A DNA stretch of 64,000 nucleotides, from positions 124,001-188,000 of the forward strand of contig NW_025955004.1 in assembly GCF_022376445.1 (NCBI RefSeq), given 5' to 3'. Both the position numbers and the translations under genes were made by a program. The DNA comes from Fomitopsis serialis. Its lineage: Eukaryota > Basidiomycota > Agaricomycetes > Polyporales > Fomitopsidaceae. How positions within the stretch are numbered: the stretch's first letter is position 1; the number at the start of each line of letters is the position of its first letter. Positions 35,580 through 47,500 of the stretch are shown one piece after another. Under the pieces are notes generated by a model that saw only the letters and a program-made list of their open reading frames with translations, made no database searches and had not been told where the DNA came from.

Positions 35580-38494
35580 GCCTGTGTCTCATAAACGCTT
35601 AGGATCCTGCGAGCCCATGACGACATCCTTGGTTTACGGCTTGGCTAGACGACCATCCCCTCCCTTCATCTGCTATCGTGCTTTCGTCTCAGTCGTTCAC
35701 TTGTATCGATGGCATTCAACTGCCTTCCGTGTGCAATTGTAACCATTAAAAATCGTGTATCACCGCAGACCCTCCTTTTTCTACTCAGCTCGTTTCGCGA
35801 TGTACGGCTTGTTCTGCAGTTACGTCACACCTGCTTGCTTGTTCATTCTGTCATCATGATCGCGCCCAGACTAGGCCTCACGACTTCCCCGAATGTCACT
35901 GTTGGGCAAAAAGAAAGCCCATGATTGGGCAGTCCGCAGCCTTGCCTCCGAGGGTGTATCAGCACTGAAGAACGTAGGCGAGTGTTAAGAATCACTCGTC
36001 GGGATTTCCTAAGTAGCCTGACTTCTTTCTGCACCGCCTGTACCCAAGGCGCTAGGTTCCGAGCGCCAGAAGAAAGTCGCTCGAACTTGCTTCCCTCAGG
36101 CCTCCGTTCGTACGTCTACGTCCTGATATCAGTTGTATACGATCCCTGATAGAAGACCCTGCTGTCACGTATGATGCCACTCTCACAACCATCGCACAAG
36201 GGAATGAATGGCCCCGGTGGCCGCGGCCGACGTCCGGAAGACTGAACCGCCCGTCGGCAAATCGCTGACCGGGTATATGACAGCTTCGTGACGGACGTCC
36301 CTGAGGTGATGATCTACCTGCTGAGCTCCGAAGGTCGCATCGAACCTAGGCATCGCCCTGCATGTGGGCGGGGTATTGAGTTGACCACAATTCAAGGCAA
36401 GACACGGGAGGTCAAAGTCATGTTCGATGGAGATGCCAGGACGTAGGCTCCCCACTAACCACCGCCAGAGCATACTCTGGTATGTTTATGACCGGCATCC
36501 TTTTTCGCGAGTCGCGGCTTTGGCCCTGATATTTTTCCATACAGAGATTCATCACGGAGCGATGAGAGGATTTTTTTAAGTGCGTCCGAGCCCCGCCGCA
36601 CAGCCAGTCGAAGGAAGCAGAGATAAAGGGCCATCGTGACCGGCGCCGCGGAAATCCGCCACACGGGAGAGCGCCGACTCGGATAGAGCTTGGCCAGGCT
36701 CGTCATGACTATGATCCTCAATAAACGTGGTGAGCATAGCAGCAATTTGACGTCAGAGCCAGGCAGCGCTACTTGAGATTGAAATAGGCAGAATTTTTGA
36801 AAATGTAAGGATCCTTTGCTCAGATTCGTCCGTTGCGCTACTGGGACAGACGTGCACCTACAGAATACTAGGTTGTGCAAGGTCGAAAAGAGGTCTTGAT
36901 AGAGAATGAGCCGTACGTGGCACGAAGACTGTCATCGACGCACTTTCGAGACCATTGCAGAAATCTTCTTTGCCGTCAGCAAAGTCACGTTGATAACTTG
37001 AAGGCGTCGTCGTTATTCAAGTTGCCGAACTTCCCTTGTGTGGACCTTCTCTCGGTTCCGTCACGCTTTCCTGATGGATAACTGCTAGGAATAGACTGAT
37101 TGCCTTCTGTGCCATCACTTCGGGTCCGGTCGTGGGAGCAGTCTCGCTGACCACGTAGTAGGTTGGCCTGTCTGCCACATGGGTGCCCTCTCGCAACATA
37201 TGATCTCCACTCCCTTCAAGTTGTCTCAAACACAACACTCTGATTCACGGCTACGAGCCGCCTTTCATGCCGCCCGCCTTTTTGGAGACTGTAGCTATGG
37301 TTTGGCGAACAGTTTCGTGGCGACAAACCAGGAGGTATCCAGTCAAATATTTGTGAACAGGTGAGCCAGTCCGTTCAAGCTGTTGAGATCCAACAGACTC
37401 ATCACTCGAACCGCGGCAAACCCCTTACCCTCGAAGTTGCGCTCCAGCCTCCGCATCCACGGGCTCCGCTGTCGGGCTCCACTCTTCACTGAGTCCCGGT
37501 GGTCACGTACATAGCTTGAGTCACACTGGTATTCCTGTGGTGTACGGAGGATTCGCACAGTGTTTCTGTCTCTGGAAATGCAAGTACGGTCGATGCCGAA
37601 GCGCTACGCAAGCGTTGTGCCAGTGGGGAGGTGATCTGCAATTTGGTAACGGGCGTTTGTAACCGGTGCGTGACGAGCCAGCAAGTCCTCGCTGCGATGC
37701 CACTCTGACTATATTTTCCCACTCAAGCAGACATTAGAATTCAGGGACCATGAATAATGCCTTCTCCTGCGTCTCAACGCAGCCGGGGCCATCTTCGGCA
37801 GGATGACGGCCTGCACATGGCGTCATCGTCCTTGAGGAAGTGGGTCGGGACATGCGCGATGTACTCAGTTACATAAAGGTGGACTTTGCGTACACTTAGC
37901 GGCTCACGTCGTTGGATGAGAAGCCACGGTGCGATGTCCTTGTCCGATCGCAGGAGGCTCAATGATGCTAATGACAACTCCGCGAGGCTCAGGTTCTCCT
38001 CTCCTACCTCTGTGATCGTCAGAGGACTTTCTGAGGCCTTCTCTTACCCCTTGCGTGGACTCTCCTACCAGCAAGGTCGTTCTGATATCAGCATCCTCCA
38101 GTTCAGGTTGGTACGCTATGCTCGGCATATACGTCCACATATTTTTTTGATTTTTCATGCAGTGAACGACATCAGACCTGAAAGCATGGCGCTTGCGACT
38201 ACAATGCTGTCGGTCGCCACAGTACTTGGGTGTATGCAGACTACGCTCGACCCGGAGTCGCTCATCCTGCGTTTTGGCAAGACGGTGGTAATAGATTGCT
38301 CTCCATAGGTAAGTAGATATCCAAAAGCGCGGTTCTTCTCATCTATAACCATACCTGGATACAGCGTTGGGGCGCCTACCTAACAACCGCCTTCCGAACA
38401 CAGCAGGTCCGCTAGCTTCCAGATCTACTCACGCTGTTGGAACCTCATCTTCCAAGGTACGGCAGTAGTAATGTTGCTACTTATGGTTGACCAG
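35580..38494. other. intergenic, no gene recognised
   Basis: About 2.9 kb. Two ORFs on the minus strand (36880-36455 and 36473-36183) and one on the plus strand (37886-38308) lack recognisable motifs. The latter might be an upstream part of the doubtful gene at 38.5 kb. Confidence 0.4.
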
Positions 38495-39412
38495 TTTCGA
38501 ACATCCTCAGAAGAATTGCTGTATTCACTGGCAAGTCATCGTCTACGGAACGTAGATCATCCGAGGGTGACACTTCTCTGTCCCACGACATGACTTCTAG
38601 GTTCGGTTCCGCTCCAAGGGTGCAATGCATGCGAGTACAAGGATATACGTATGCGGACAAGACTATATTACCTCACGTTCATTTCTCAGGTTCGTACCCT
38701 GGATACCCGTATTAGGCCGAGCACATCGCGGCCTAAACCAGCCTTCCAGAAGGTACCAGTGCGTTCAGCGGTAGTAGCGGTGTTTACGGCACGTCCCGGG
38801 GAAGACGGCATTACTCAGAAGCTCATTGTATTAGATTGCCAGTATTGTCGACACGATGATCACCGTTGGGAGCGACGTTTCAACGGCGTAATCGCTACTA
38901 CATGGCAGGTATGTTGTCGCCGCCATGATCACCACCGACCGACAACTTGAAAGCTTGACCGCCAGTCAAACAGGTTCGGTAGGCGGGCACGTAGTATGCG
39001 CAAGACTGTATCAAGCTGTAGCAAAAAGCAAAATGTGAGTGTATCAGTGCGAGTGCCAACGTGATTCTGCATCCACTTTTAGTAGGTCCGGTACTGGTCG
39101 AGTTCAGATCAACTGACATCTCGACCTAGGTTCGACAAAGACCCCTCACGTGGATGTCTTGGTATGAATATTACCACGTCTCGTCGTGAAAAACCAGTGC
39201 TTCATCATCATACGTTCGAATCTTCACACCGTGACGGCACTGGCTGGGGTGGTCCCTGGGAAACGAAACACCGAGTCCTCGAGATGGAAAATCCGCTCTA
39301 TGATGACATACACACCGATGTCGTAGCCAAGGTATCCCGCTCACCCGCTCCTGTTCGGGGCTCCGCTGGCAGCAATAAGACTGACTACATACAGACCCTG
39401 CGTCATGTGTAA
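38495..39412 (+). CDS. possible multi-exon gene of unknown function
   Basis: Several blocks look coding by composition and are bordered by plausible splice sites. From 38495, FRTSSEELLYSLASHRLRN; from about 38697, RSAVVAVFTARPGEDGITQK and CRHDDHRWERRFNGVIATTW before a GTATGT donor; then SVGGHVVCARLYQAVAKSKM before GTGAGT; then FDKDPSRGCLGMNITTSRRE with GWGGPWETKHRVLEM, and a short end TLRHV at 39412. Phases do not all agree, so either a base is missing, my borders are wrong, or it is a decayed gene. No family recognised. Confidence 0.35.
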
Positions 39413-41203
39413 CTCATCTCATGTAAGTTCAAGCTCCATGACTCGTCTAAAGTCAGATGTGCTCCACTTGCATTCGCAAATCAGTTCGTCGAGGATGAAC
39501 GTGAACCGAACGCCCACGGACACTAACTTAGTACTCTGACCATGTCCAAACCGCCCTAGTCATCTCGTCATAAGTAACCTATGTTATGTACCCTCACCGG
39601 TATTCCCAGCGTTACTCATCACGATTATCCACCGCCCCGAGTGTGTAACTGCCCCTACGTGATGGGTCTCGCTTACCCCCGTTCCTGACGCTAGGCGAGC
39701 ATATGGGTGGCACGAGCACATCAGAACGCCGTCCACTTTCGTTGAAATGCGTCCGCCTTCTACACGGATCCTTTGAGCGCTTTCTAGTAAATTGTGCGCG
39801 CTCGAGGGGACTGGGCACATCTCGGAGATGCGTCTATACCTGGACTCAAAGGCCGGAAGGGGATTATCCCCACTGCCTGGCTGCGGGTCAGGCTCAAAAA
39901 TTTGCCGATTGTCTCCCACCAGGCTCATGAGTGCCTCAGTGACCGGCTCAGGCTCGGTACTGTAGAGAGTTTTGGCAACAACTGTGAAAGTTCACGCCAC
40001 CACCAGACCACAGCTCCGACACCACCGATCTCTGTCAGATCTGCGGTGGGCGTGACACGGGCGTTACCGGCCAGCCCGCCCTCCCGAGCGTCGTCCGTGA
40101 GCGAATTGCCATGAATAGTAGGAGTGTCACGGCCCGTCACTCGGCGTCACACTCTCGACCAGCCCCACGGAGCCCCACCACCACCAGACCTCAGCTCCAC
40201 CTCCACCGTTCAATTCAACTTCAACAGTTGTTTCCAAAACTCTCTTGTACAATAGTATGTACATGTGCGATGGGCAGATTTTGAGCCTTCGCCCGTGGGC
40301 AACTCGTTGTATATGAACTGGCTATAAGCGCATCTCGGCTGTGTACGATGGTAGTAGTCGTACGTGTACGTACTGCAACGCTCCACTGACAAGCTTCAAA
40401 GCTTCACTGAGTTGAACACTCGAGGCGCCAGGCTGATGGTCCAGGCTAGGCCTACGCACCGGAGTACCTCAAGGCTCGATGCGAGATTGATCATTACACG
40501 AACACAATCGAACGTCCACCACGACTCCAACGCATAGCGTCGCAAGTGGCGCCAACGGCACCTAGTAATATGATACCAGCACACCAATAGACTCTGATTA
40601 CCAACATATCACTCGAACAACAGCTGTAGTGACCGTCCGCAAGCGAACAAGAAATCGGTCTTGTATGCACCGCATGAATTGACGATTGTGATAAATAACG
40701 AATGGACAGGCCCTGCCCCGAGCACAAGGAACCCAAAACGTCGTACATACCCCAAAGGCATGGACAACAGGAGATATGTAATAGACAACAGACGTACGAT
40801 GAGGAGGAGGAGGAGGCTACGAGACACGAGCATGGATGCAGACGGGGAGTTTACTGAAGCCAGCGGCATCGTCACTCGACGAGCCCGCTGGCTGCTACAC
40901 TAGTATGACAGTCTAGGTGCGCAAGGAGGAGAGGAGAGGAGAGTCCGTGTCTGGCCGCGTATGCAGACGTGTAAGTAGGTACGAGCGGTAGAGTAGCAAC
41001 AGCAAAGGAAAAAGTCCGAATTTCGTTTCGTCTCGCGATCGTCGATGTCCGTGGCGATGTATGGCAGCAGGCCCCCGCAGGGTATACACACAGGTTAGCG
41101 AACAATGAGACAGATGTTGGATGCTGGGAGCGGAAGCATGGTGATGGACGAGAGCAAGGAAGAGCAAGCGGAGAGGATTCGAGAGGGCCCATATTGAACA
41201 CGA
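39413..41203. other. intergenic, no gene recognised
   Basis: About 1.8 kb downstream of the KRE6/SKN1 gene. A short CA-rich segment (ACCACCAGACC motif) occurs twice, near 40000 and 40180. Nothing coding recognised. Confidence 0.45.
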
Positions 41204-44200
41204 TCAGCACAGCTTCGACATCTTGACCGATTTGCTAGGACACGACGTCAGCACCGATGATTCAAGGGAAGCGCACGCAACACTCACATCCTGAAGGACC
41301 GGTCGTCGGTGCTCGACGGCCAAGTGCCCGACCATGTCGCCTGCGCCTCCGCGAACTCGCGCATAGCCGAGTCCGAGCCGTCATACCACGGCTTGCCACC
41401 AACATTGTCCGGGAACCACCCGCTGGTGCCTCCAGCGGCCAAGTCAATAAGCAGGTAGAACTCCTGGTCGAACGGTGCATTCGGGCCTCCGCCTGCCTGT
41501 TCCCATATATTGGTGACGACGGCCTCACTAGAGCCGTTCTGCGTGGTGCTGGGGTAGCCGCCACGGTTGAAGAAGCTCTTGCCGCTCTTGCCCTGGAGCT
41601 TGACCGTGAGCATGGCGTCGAGGCGCGTGTCGACGTAGAGCCGCATGAAGTCTTCCGTCCACTCGAGTGTGTACGTGTGGAAGTCATCGGCGAACGTAGA
41701 CTGCTTCTCGCTCCACCATCCGTACAGCGTGGTGTACAACGCTGCGAGCGGGCCGTAGTTCAGCGACGAGCGCACGTAGTTCACTCCCTGGCCAGCATAG
41801 GACGCTGCGTTGCCACGAGCCTCCATAATCTACGACGACTGGAAGTCAGTACCGTTCGTGCGAGCAGGTGCATAGCAGGTCTACGTACATCGATCTCACC
41901 AGACATCGGCCACTGTCCGTACACGTCGGTGCTGTTGGGCAACATCCAGATGGCAGGCCAAAGCCAGTCACCCTGGGGAAGTTTAGCCACGACCTCGACC
42001 TTGCCATACTTGAGCTGATAGTGGCCCTTCGTGTTGATACGAGCAGAGGTGACGGGGTTGATGACGGTACCAGTGTCGTTGGACGACTTGACCGAACACG
42101 CAGTCTGCGAAGAGAGTATGTCAACGTACTGGCACACGCGAGAGTGAGAGAAAGTGTACGGACCGTGTTATCTGTCGAGCAACTGTCACCCAAATCGAAC
42201 GAACCGCCGTCGAAGATCGCCGGATAGCCACCGTCGAGATTGTCGCTAGTGAGCGTCGGGGTGATGTATAGCTGGCCATTCGTGACGTGCAAGTTCGTAG
42301 AGTCGTCAGTCGTGATTTGGAACTCGCCATTGCTGCCAGAAAAAATTTCGTCAGCATGATGCGGACGAGTTCAACGCAAGGCAGATTTTATGACCAATAC
42401 GCCATCCACGAAAGGAGGAAGATTGAACGCCCAAAGGGTGGTGAGCAAAGTATGGACGTGCCTGTGCCCGCCCGAGTGCACGCTCACAAACTCTGTCTGA
42501 AGACGAGATTCAAACGGAGTAAAGAGGCCTCGTGTGGATTCCATCCGGACCATAAACCAGATCTTGACCAGTTTCGTCCGATAGTGGCCCAAATCTGTCG
42601 CATACCATGGCTGCCTAAAAAGGCAATCGCACGCCCACTGCAGCGGCTCGTCGCGAACGCATCCTGCTCCCGCCACCCACACACCGGACTGTATGCGCTC
42701 CGACAACCCCACCCGACTATATGCGACCCGACAAAGGCCCACACCTGAGCACTACGCCCTCGACGAACCGGACTCGACTATATGCGTCCAAAAAGCGACC
42801 ACTCACCCGAAACCACCCAGCTCGTTGTCCGTGTTCCAATTGTTCGTCGTATCCAGGCCGCCACTGAAGTCGTCGTAGAAGTACGAGCAGACCTGGCTAT
42901 CCGCGAGGAAGTACGTGTCGACCCAGGTGAAGTAGCAGAGGACCGCCGCGCCAGCAATGCCCGCGAAGACACCGGCGAGGGTCAGCCAGTAGCTCGCGCG
43001 CGACCTGCTGTCCTTCTGCAACAACCACGGTTTGTCCTCCTTCGTCAGCTTCTGCGAGATCCTGAGGAGAATGAGTGGGGGCGATGGACAAAGGTGAGTG
43101 TCGCTCACTTCGACGATGGCATTATTGGCTTGCTCTTGCGGAGCTGCGCTTGGATGTCGGCGTAGCTGGAGTACTGGCCCAAAATACCACTGCCCGCGTA
43201 GCCGCCCAAAGCCGTGCTGCTCCCACTACCAGGCGGGTACGCATACGGGAAGCTCGGAGGTGCCCATAGGCTGCTCGTCGGACGGCTTGCAGGGCTGAGG
43301 AACGGCGCGCGCATGCTGATCTGCTGCCCGCTGCCGGTCCGTGGAAGCCCATGGCCGTTGTCGCTGCCTATTTCAGATGAATAATACAAAGAGTCAGCTT
43401 ACTTTTGGGTCGACTGCGAGTAGCAGTAGGGGGAACAGCGGCTACTGACCGTATTCGCCCTTGCCTGATACGGCGGCGGCGGCAGAGTTGCGATAGAGCT
43501 GACTGCCGGCACTGGATGGCGTCTGCGCGCGCTCGGGGACGTCGCCCATGAAAGGAGCGAAGGGACGACCGAGGTCCTCACTCTCCTCAACGAGGCCGTA
43601 GCCGCCCGGGGCAGCGCCAGTGGGGTAGGCGGTGCCGCTTCCGGGCGGGGACAGTGGGTGGTTGTTGAGGTTGGCAGGAGTGTGTAGGATCTGGCCGTTC
43701 TGCGCGAGGGCAGCGAGAGAGTCTAGCGACTCACGCCGCCCAATGCCGGGAATGACGGTGCCGGGGTCGGGGTTGCCTGCATGGCTTTGGAAGGGGAAGG
43801 AGGGGAACGCCGAAGGGGGCGAGCGGTTGATCTTCTCGGGCACGGCTGGTGCACCTTGTGCGCCGTAGAAGGAGTTGCGCGGGGTGTCGTTCGGTGTGCC
43901 AAAGGGGTTACTGATGCCGAACGACGAGTGGCCCTGCGACGACGGCGACTGGGGCTCCTCCTCGCCTGCAGACCCGGCATAGGCGTACTCGTTGGCCATG
44001 CTTGAGCGTCGGCGGTGGTTGCGGGCACGGGTCTGGGGAGCGACGGCGGGAGAGCGACCAGCTTGTTGACTGTTGCTATTGCTGCGGACACGATCGTGAC
44101 CGCGGACGGGAACACGTCCTGCATTTGTACCAGCCGGTGGGCGCGCGGACTGCGAAGCCCCGGCGCCTACCCCGGCCAGGCCTGCCGCGGGGACATCAGA

Positions 44201-44548
44201 GTCGCTGTTGCCTTCGGCTTCGCTAGCCCCGCTTGATGCGGACCACGACCGTCGGTCGCCGGCGAGGAACCCGGGGCGTGGAGGGCTAAGCGGCTCGCCG
44301 CCCTGTTCTTGGGAATCGCGGCGCGGGCGAGAGCGAGAGCCTGCGCGGGTACGCACGAATACATTCGCGACTGGTGCTGGGGACGTGACCGGGGACGTGA
44401 GGTGGTCTTCTTCCGACGACGATGCGGCGCCATTGCTGTTCACGGCGCGCGCGTGTTGCAGGGACGGAGAGGTGCTGGGGACGGCGCGATAGGCGTCCGC
44501 GCTCGAGTAGCCGGAGGCCGCATTGTCCCGTCTGCGGTAGGCGGACAT
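41204..44548 (-). CDS. KRE6/SKN1-family beta-glucan assembly protein (GH16-like)
   Basis: Type II membrane glycoprotein needed for beta-1,6-glucan formation in the fungal wall. Starts MSAYRRRDNAASGYSS at 44548 (an in-frame Met at 44581 is possible). About 450 residues of disordered, Ser/Pro-rich cytosolic sequence precede one membrane segment (YWLTLAGVFAGIAGAAVLCY, near 43000). Then come YFYDDFSGGL and NWNTDNELGGFG; a 474-nt intron; NGEFQITTDD; a Cys-containing part; KYGKVEVVAKLPQGDWLWPA with IWMLPNS; and the catalytic E-I-D-x-x-E motif split by an intron (MSGEID / IMEARGN). The rest has LNYGPLAALYTTLYGWW, FHTYTLEWTEDFMRLYVD and PFDQEFYLLIDLAAGG, and after a final intron KSVKMSKLC-stop at 41204. 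Roughly 860 residues, complete. Confidence 0.93.
42684..42790. repeat. imperfect short tandem repeat inside a KRE6/SKN1 intron
   Basis: Three imperfect copies of a unit of about 23 nt, with the shared core CCGGACT..ATATGCG / CCCGACTATATGCG, separated by short spacers. They lie in the 474-nt intron 42333-42806. Confidence 0.6.
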
Positions 44549-47500
44549 GGTGGCTGGGAGAAGGAAAGAGTGTGAGTGCAAGTTGGATGGTCTAAGTCTG
44601 CGGACGAAAGGCGGGAGCGGGACGACTCACAGGCCTTTGCGGAGGATATGGAAGCGAAAAGCGACGAGCGAGGAGGTCGACGTGAGCGAGGCGCTGCTGT
44701 CCAGGCCTCCATCAATTCTCCCGCTCCATCGACTCACACGCCCGCTGTCTGGGGTCCCCGTCGTACCGCCGGCTCCTCGGCCCAAGTGGCGTCAACTCAC
44801 AAAGCAGTTTCAAGCCCAGCTCAAGCAAGCTGGTGAACTGTCTGTTAATACTCAGAAAGGTCTTCACATATCTCATACACTCTTGTGCACTTTGACACCT
44901 GCCTAGAATCAGTAGGAATGCCTTCAGTCAACAAGAATACATACAGATGGAGATCGAGCTGCAACCACCGGAAGCTGCCGATTCTGAACTTCCACTAAGT
45001 ATCTCACGCCATCCCAGTCAAACCCGATCAGCTCGATCAAAAAAAGCATCTGCCTTTTGCGGTATCCCACCGGTGTCCAGACGTCCATGGCGCATTTCTA
45101 ATAGGCCATCGACTGGACATTCTGCCACTTCGCCAGTGTTGTTTGCCACTTTGCAGGCTCTGCGTCGCACTCAGCACTTAAAAACTGCACAAGACGCCAG
45201 TCACACGGACCCTAATCATCGCTTCCTCGATATGTGCGGTTCCGGCCTATCTTACAGCTCCCGAACCTTTCCTGCAGGCTGCTCCGCACGCTGTCGCGAC
45301 TGGCGAAAATGTCTCCTGCCCGACACCACGTTGCCCAGGTTTAACTTGTGCTTTCGCCCTCGCCTCCGCCTTGCTGCCCCTACTCTCCATTCCCCGCTCG
45401 CCCTCAAGATACACGGCCACAGCGACGTGCCTGCTCGCGCAGTTTCGCCCGCTGCACGCGATTTGCATGTGCAGCTTTCCGCGACGAATTCCCATCCGGG
45501 CCAGACGCGCCCGTATCAGCCCGCTGCGTCCCATTTGGGAATGACGTCAATAATGAAGCAGGTCGACTGCCAAGGTACGCGAGGGACTTCCGGGGTCCCT
45601 GCGTAAATAGCCTTTCTCGCGTGGACGTCGCTATGCGCCCGATCCCGATTTAGCGTGTTTTCGGGCGCGCCCGTCGCGGGTGCAATGACCTCTGCGATGA
45701 CGTCGTCCGCATCGGTACAATGTCTACCTCACAACACACCCGACGACACCAAGACGACACCAGTGTTTTGTGTCCCTCGCGACTCGGATACCTGACATGG
45801 TAGAAATGAGAGGACCGCTAATGGGCACCGCAGACCCTTGATATATCTTCTTTAGTCACTGATCGGCGTGTGCGATCTTGTTATCTCCATCAATAAAGGC
45901 GCGCGCTAACAACTCATTTCTTGTATGGCGACTTATCGCCGCGCCTCCCCAGCCCTATCGTCCTTATTAGCGATAGTATTGTCCTAGTGTCATGGACTTG
46001 TCCATCATACACTACGCTGGTTGAACGTTGAACTCGCCACTTCACTATCAAGAAACGCGTTCGTCGTTGGTTCGTCGCGTCTGAACAAATGTGGCGCTCA
46101 AGCTGCGCTCAAGTGACAAATTCTCCGATTCTCACCCAGCCTCATGATTGCAATCATCAATAAGAGTCTGGCGACCCAAAAGCGGATTTGCGGGCAGCAA
46201 CACGCCGGACTGGGCCTGGCTGCCATGGTACCCGCCCCGCTCCCATGCCTGCGCACTTGGTCACTGGCCCTTACGGGTCCCCCCATTAAGGTGGTCGCCA
46301 ATAGGATTCCCTCAAGTTGGAGCAGTCGACGGCAGGGATTGTGCTGGGGCCGGCCGCCACAGAAGAGGTGGGGACCTAGGGAGGGTGGAGGTGGAGCGCC
46401 GCCGATCGATCGAGGAACACCGTGGCGCATCACTGGGAGTGGTTGTCCGGCGGGGGCCGGGGAGGGTCTGTGCGGAAGGACAACTCGGAGCTGCCATGTT
46501 CCATCGACCTCGGTGCGCACTGCGGCAACGGAATCCGCAGTGCAAGGATAACGGGGTTTGGGAGTCAAATGCGGTGGCATTATATGAAGGATCTGATATC
46601 CTTCATGAACAGCAAGTCACACAGTGAATCGAACGACGGTTCATTCAGTTGCTGAGTTGCATACAATGTAGCAGCAGCCCAGATCAAGCAATTCAACTAT
46701 CAAAAAGCGGGCCGAGAGCTCAAAGTCGCTCCCATGTCGCAAATGGCATCTGTAACGAGCACAGGGACCCATTGCGATGGCAACATACTCCCTCGATGTC
46801 AAACAAATCCGTACCTGCAGACAAGGTAGGCATGAAGATAGCGAACCGTACCATGCCATTCTGAACTCCACCGTCGCAGACACGCAGTGTCAAACGAAAC
46901 TCAACGTTTTCACCTACACACCTACATGCATATATCGCTCATACCGATGACCAGGGCTGGGTCGTATGCCGAGCACATCGCTAACACCTAAGTTACTTAT
47001 CACCTGAGCCTTCCGGCACCCAGGACTGCTACGCCGACATTCGCGCACCGGCCGCGGAACGTTCACATTATTACGCAAGTTCTAGCTCACCTCGCCAGTC
47101 CCGGGAGCACTAACCGGCTCGACATCAAGCCTTGGGTTCCCCGTAGGTTCGACACAAGCCCTCACACTAGCGCCGTGTGGAGGGTCTTGGTATGAGACTA
47201 GGGTTCCCCGGGCCAGCAGGAGTACAAGATAGGGTTGACATCGAGCTGGAGGATCTGCGTGTGTGAAGGGTGACCGGTGTGTCGTCGATCGGCTTCTGCC
47301 AGTGCCCTCGATCGGTGAACGAACCAAGAGGTAGGGGCACCAGGATGCTCAGGCTGTCGGGTTCCTGCCGGGACTTAGTAGGCCTCGGTGCCGTTTGCGT
47401 GAAGGAGTGACGGGTGTGGTTCTCCGTAGCAGCCCAAGGGCAGCTGCCAGTGAGGGCGCGAAGGTATGTTCATGAGCAGGCTGTGCCAGTGTATATGCCG

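Noticed and set aside
36183..36880. two minus-strand ORFs of 96 and 141 codons
   Set aside because: No motif and no consistent splice junction linking them.
44947..45606. 219-codon plus-strand ORF upstream of KRE6/SKN1
   Set aside because: Low-complexity Ser/Arg/Pro composition, no motif, no support from splice signals; likely a chance ORF in GC-rich promoter DNA.
46098..46627. overlapping ORFs on both strands of about 135-160 codons
   Set aside because: Mirror ORFs in GC-rich DNA; none has recognisable features.
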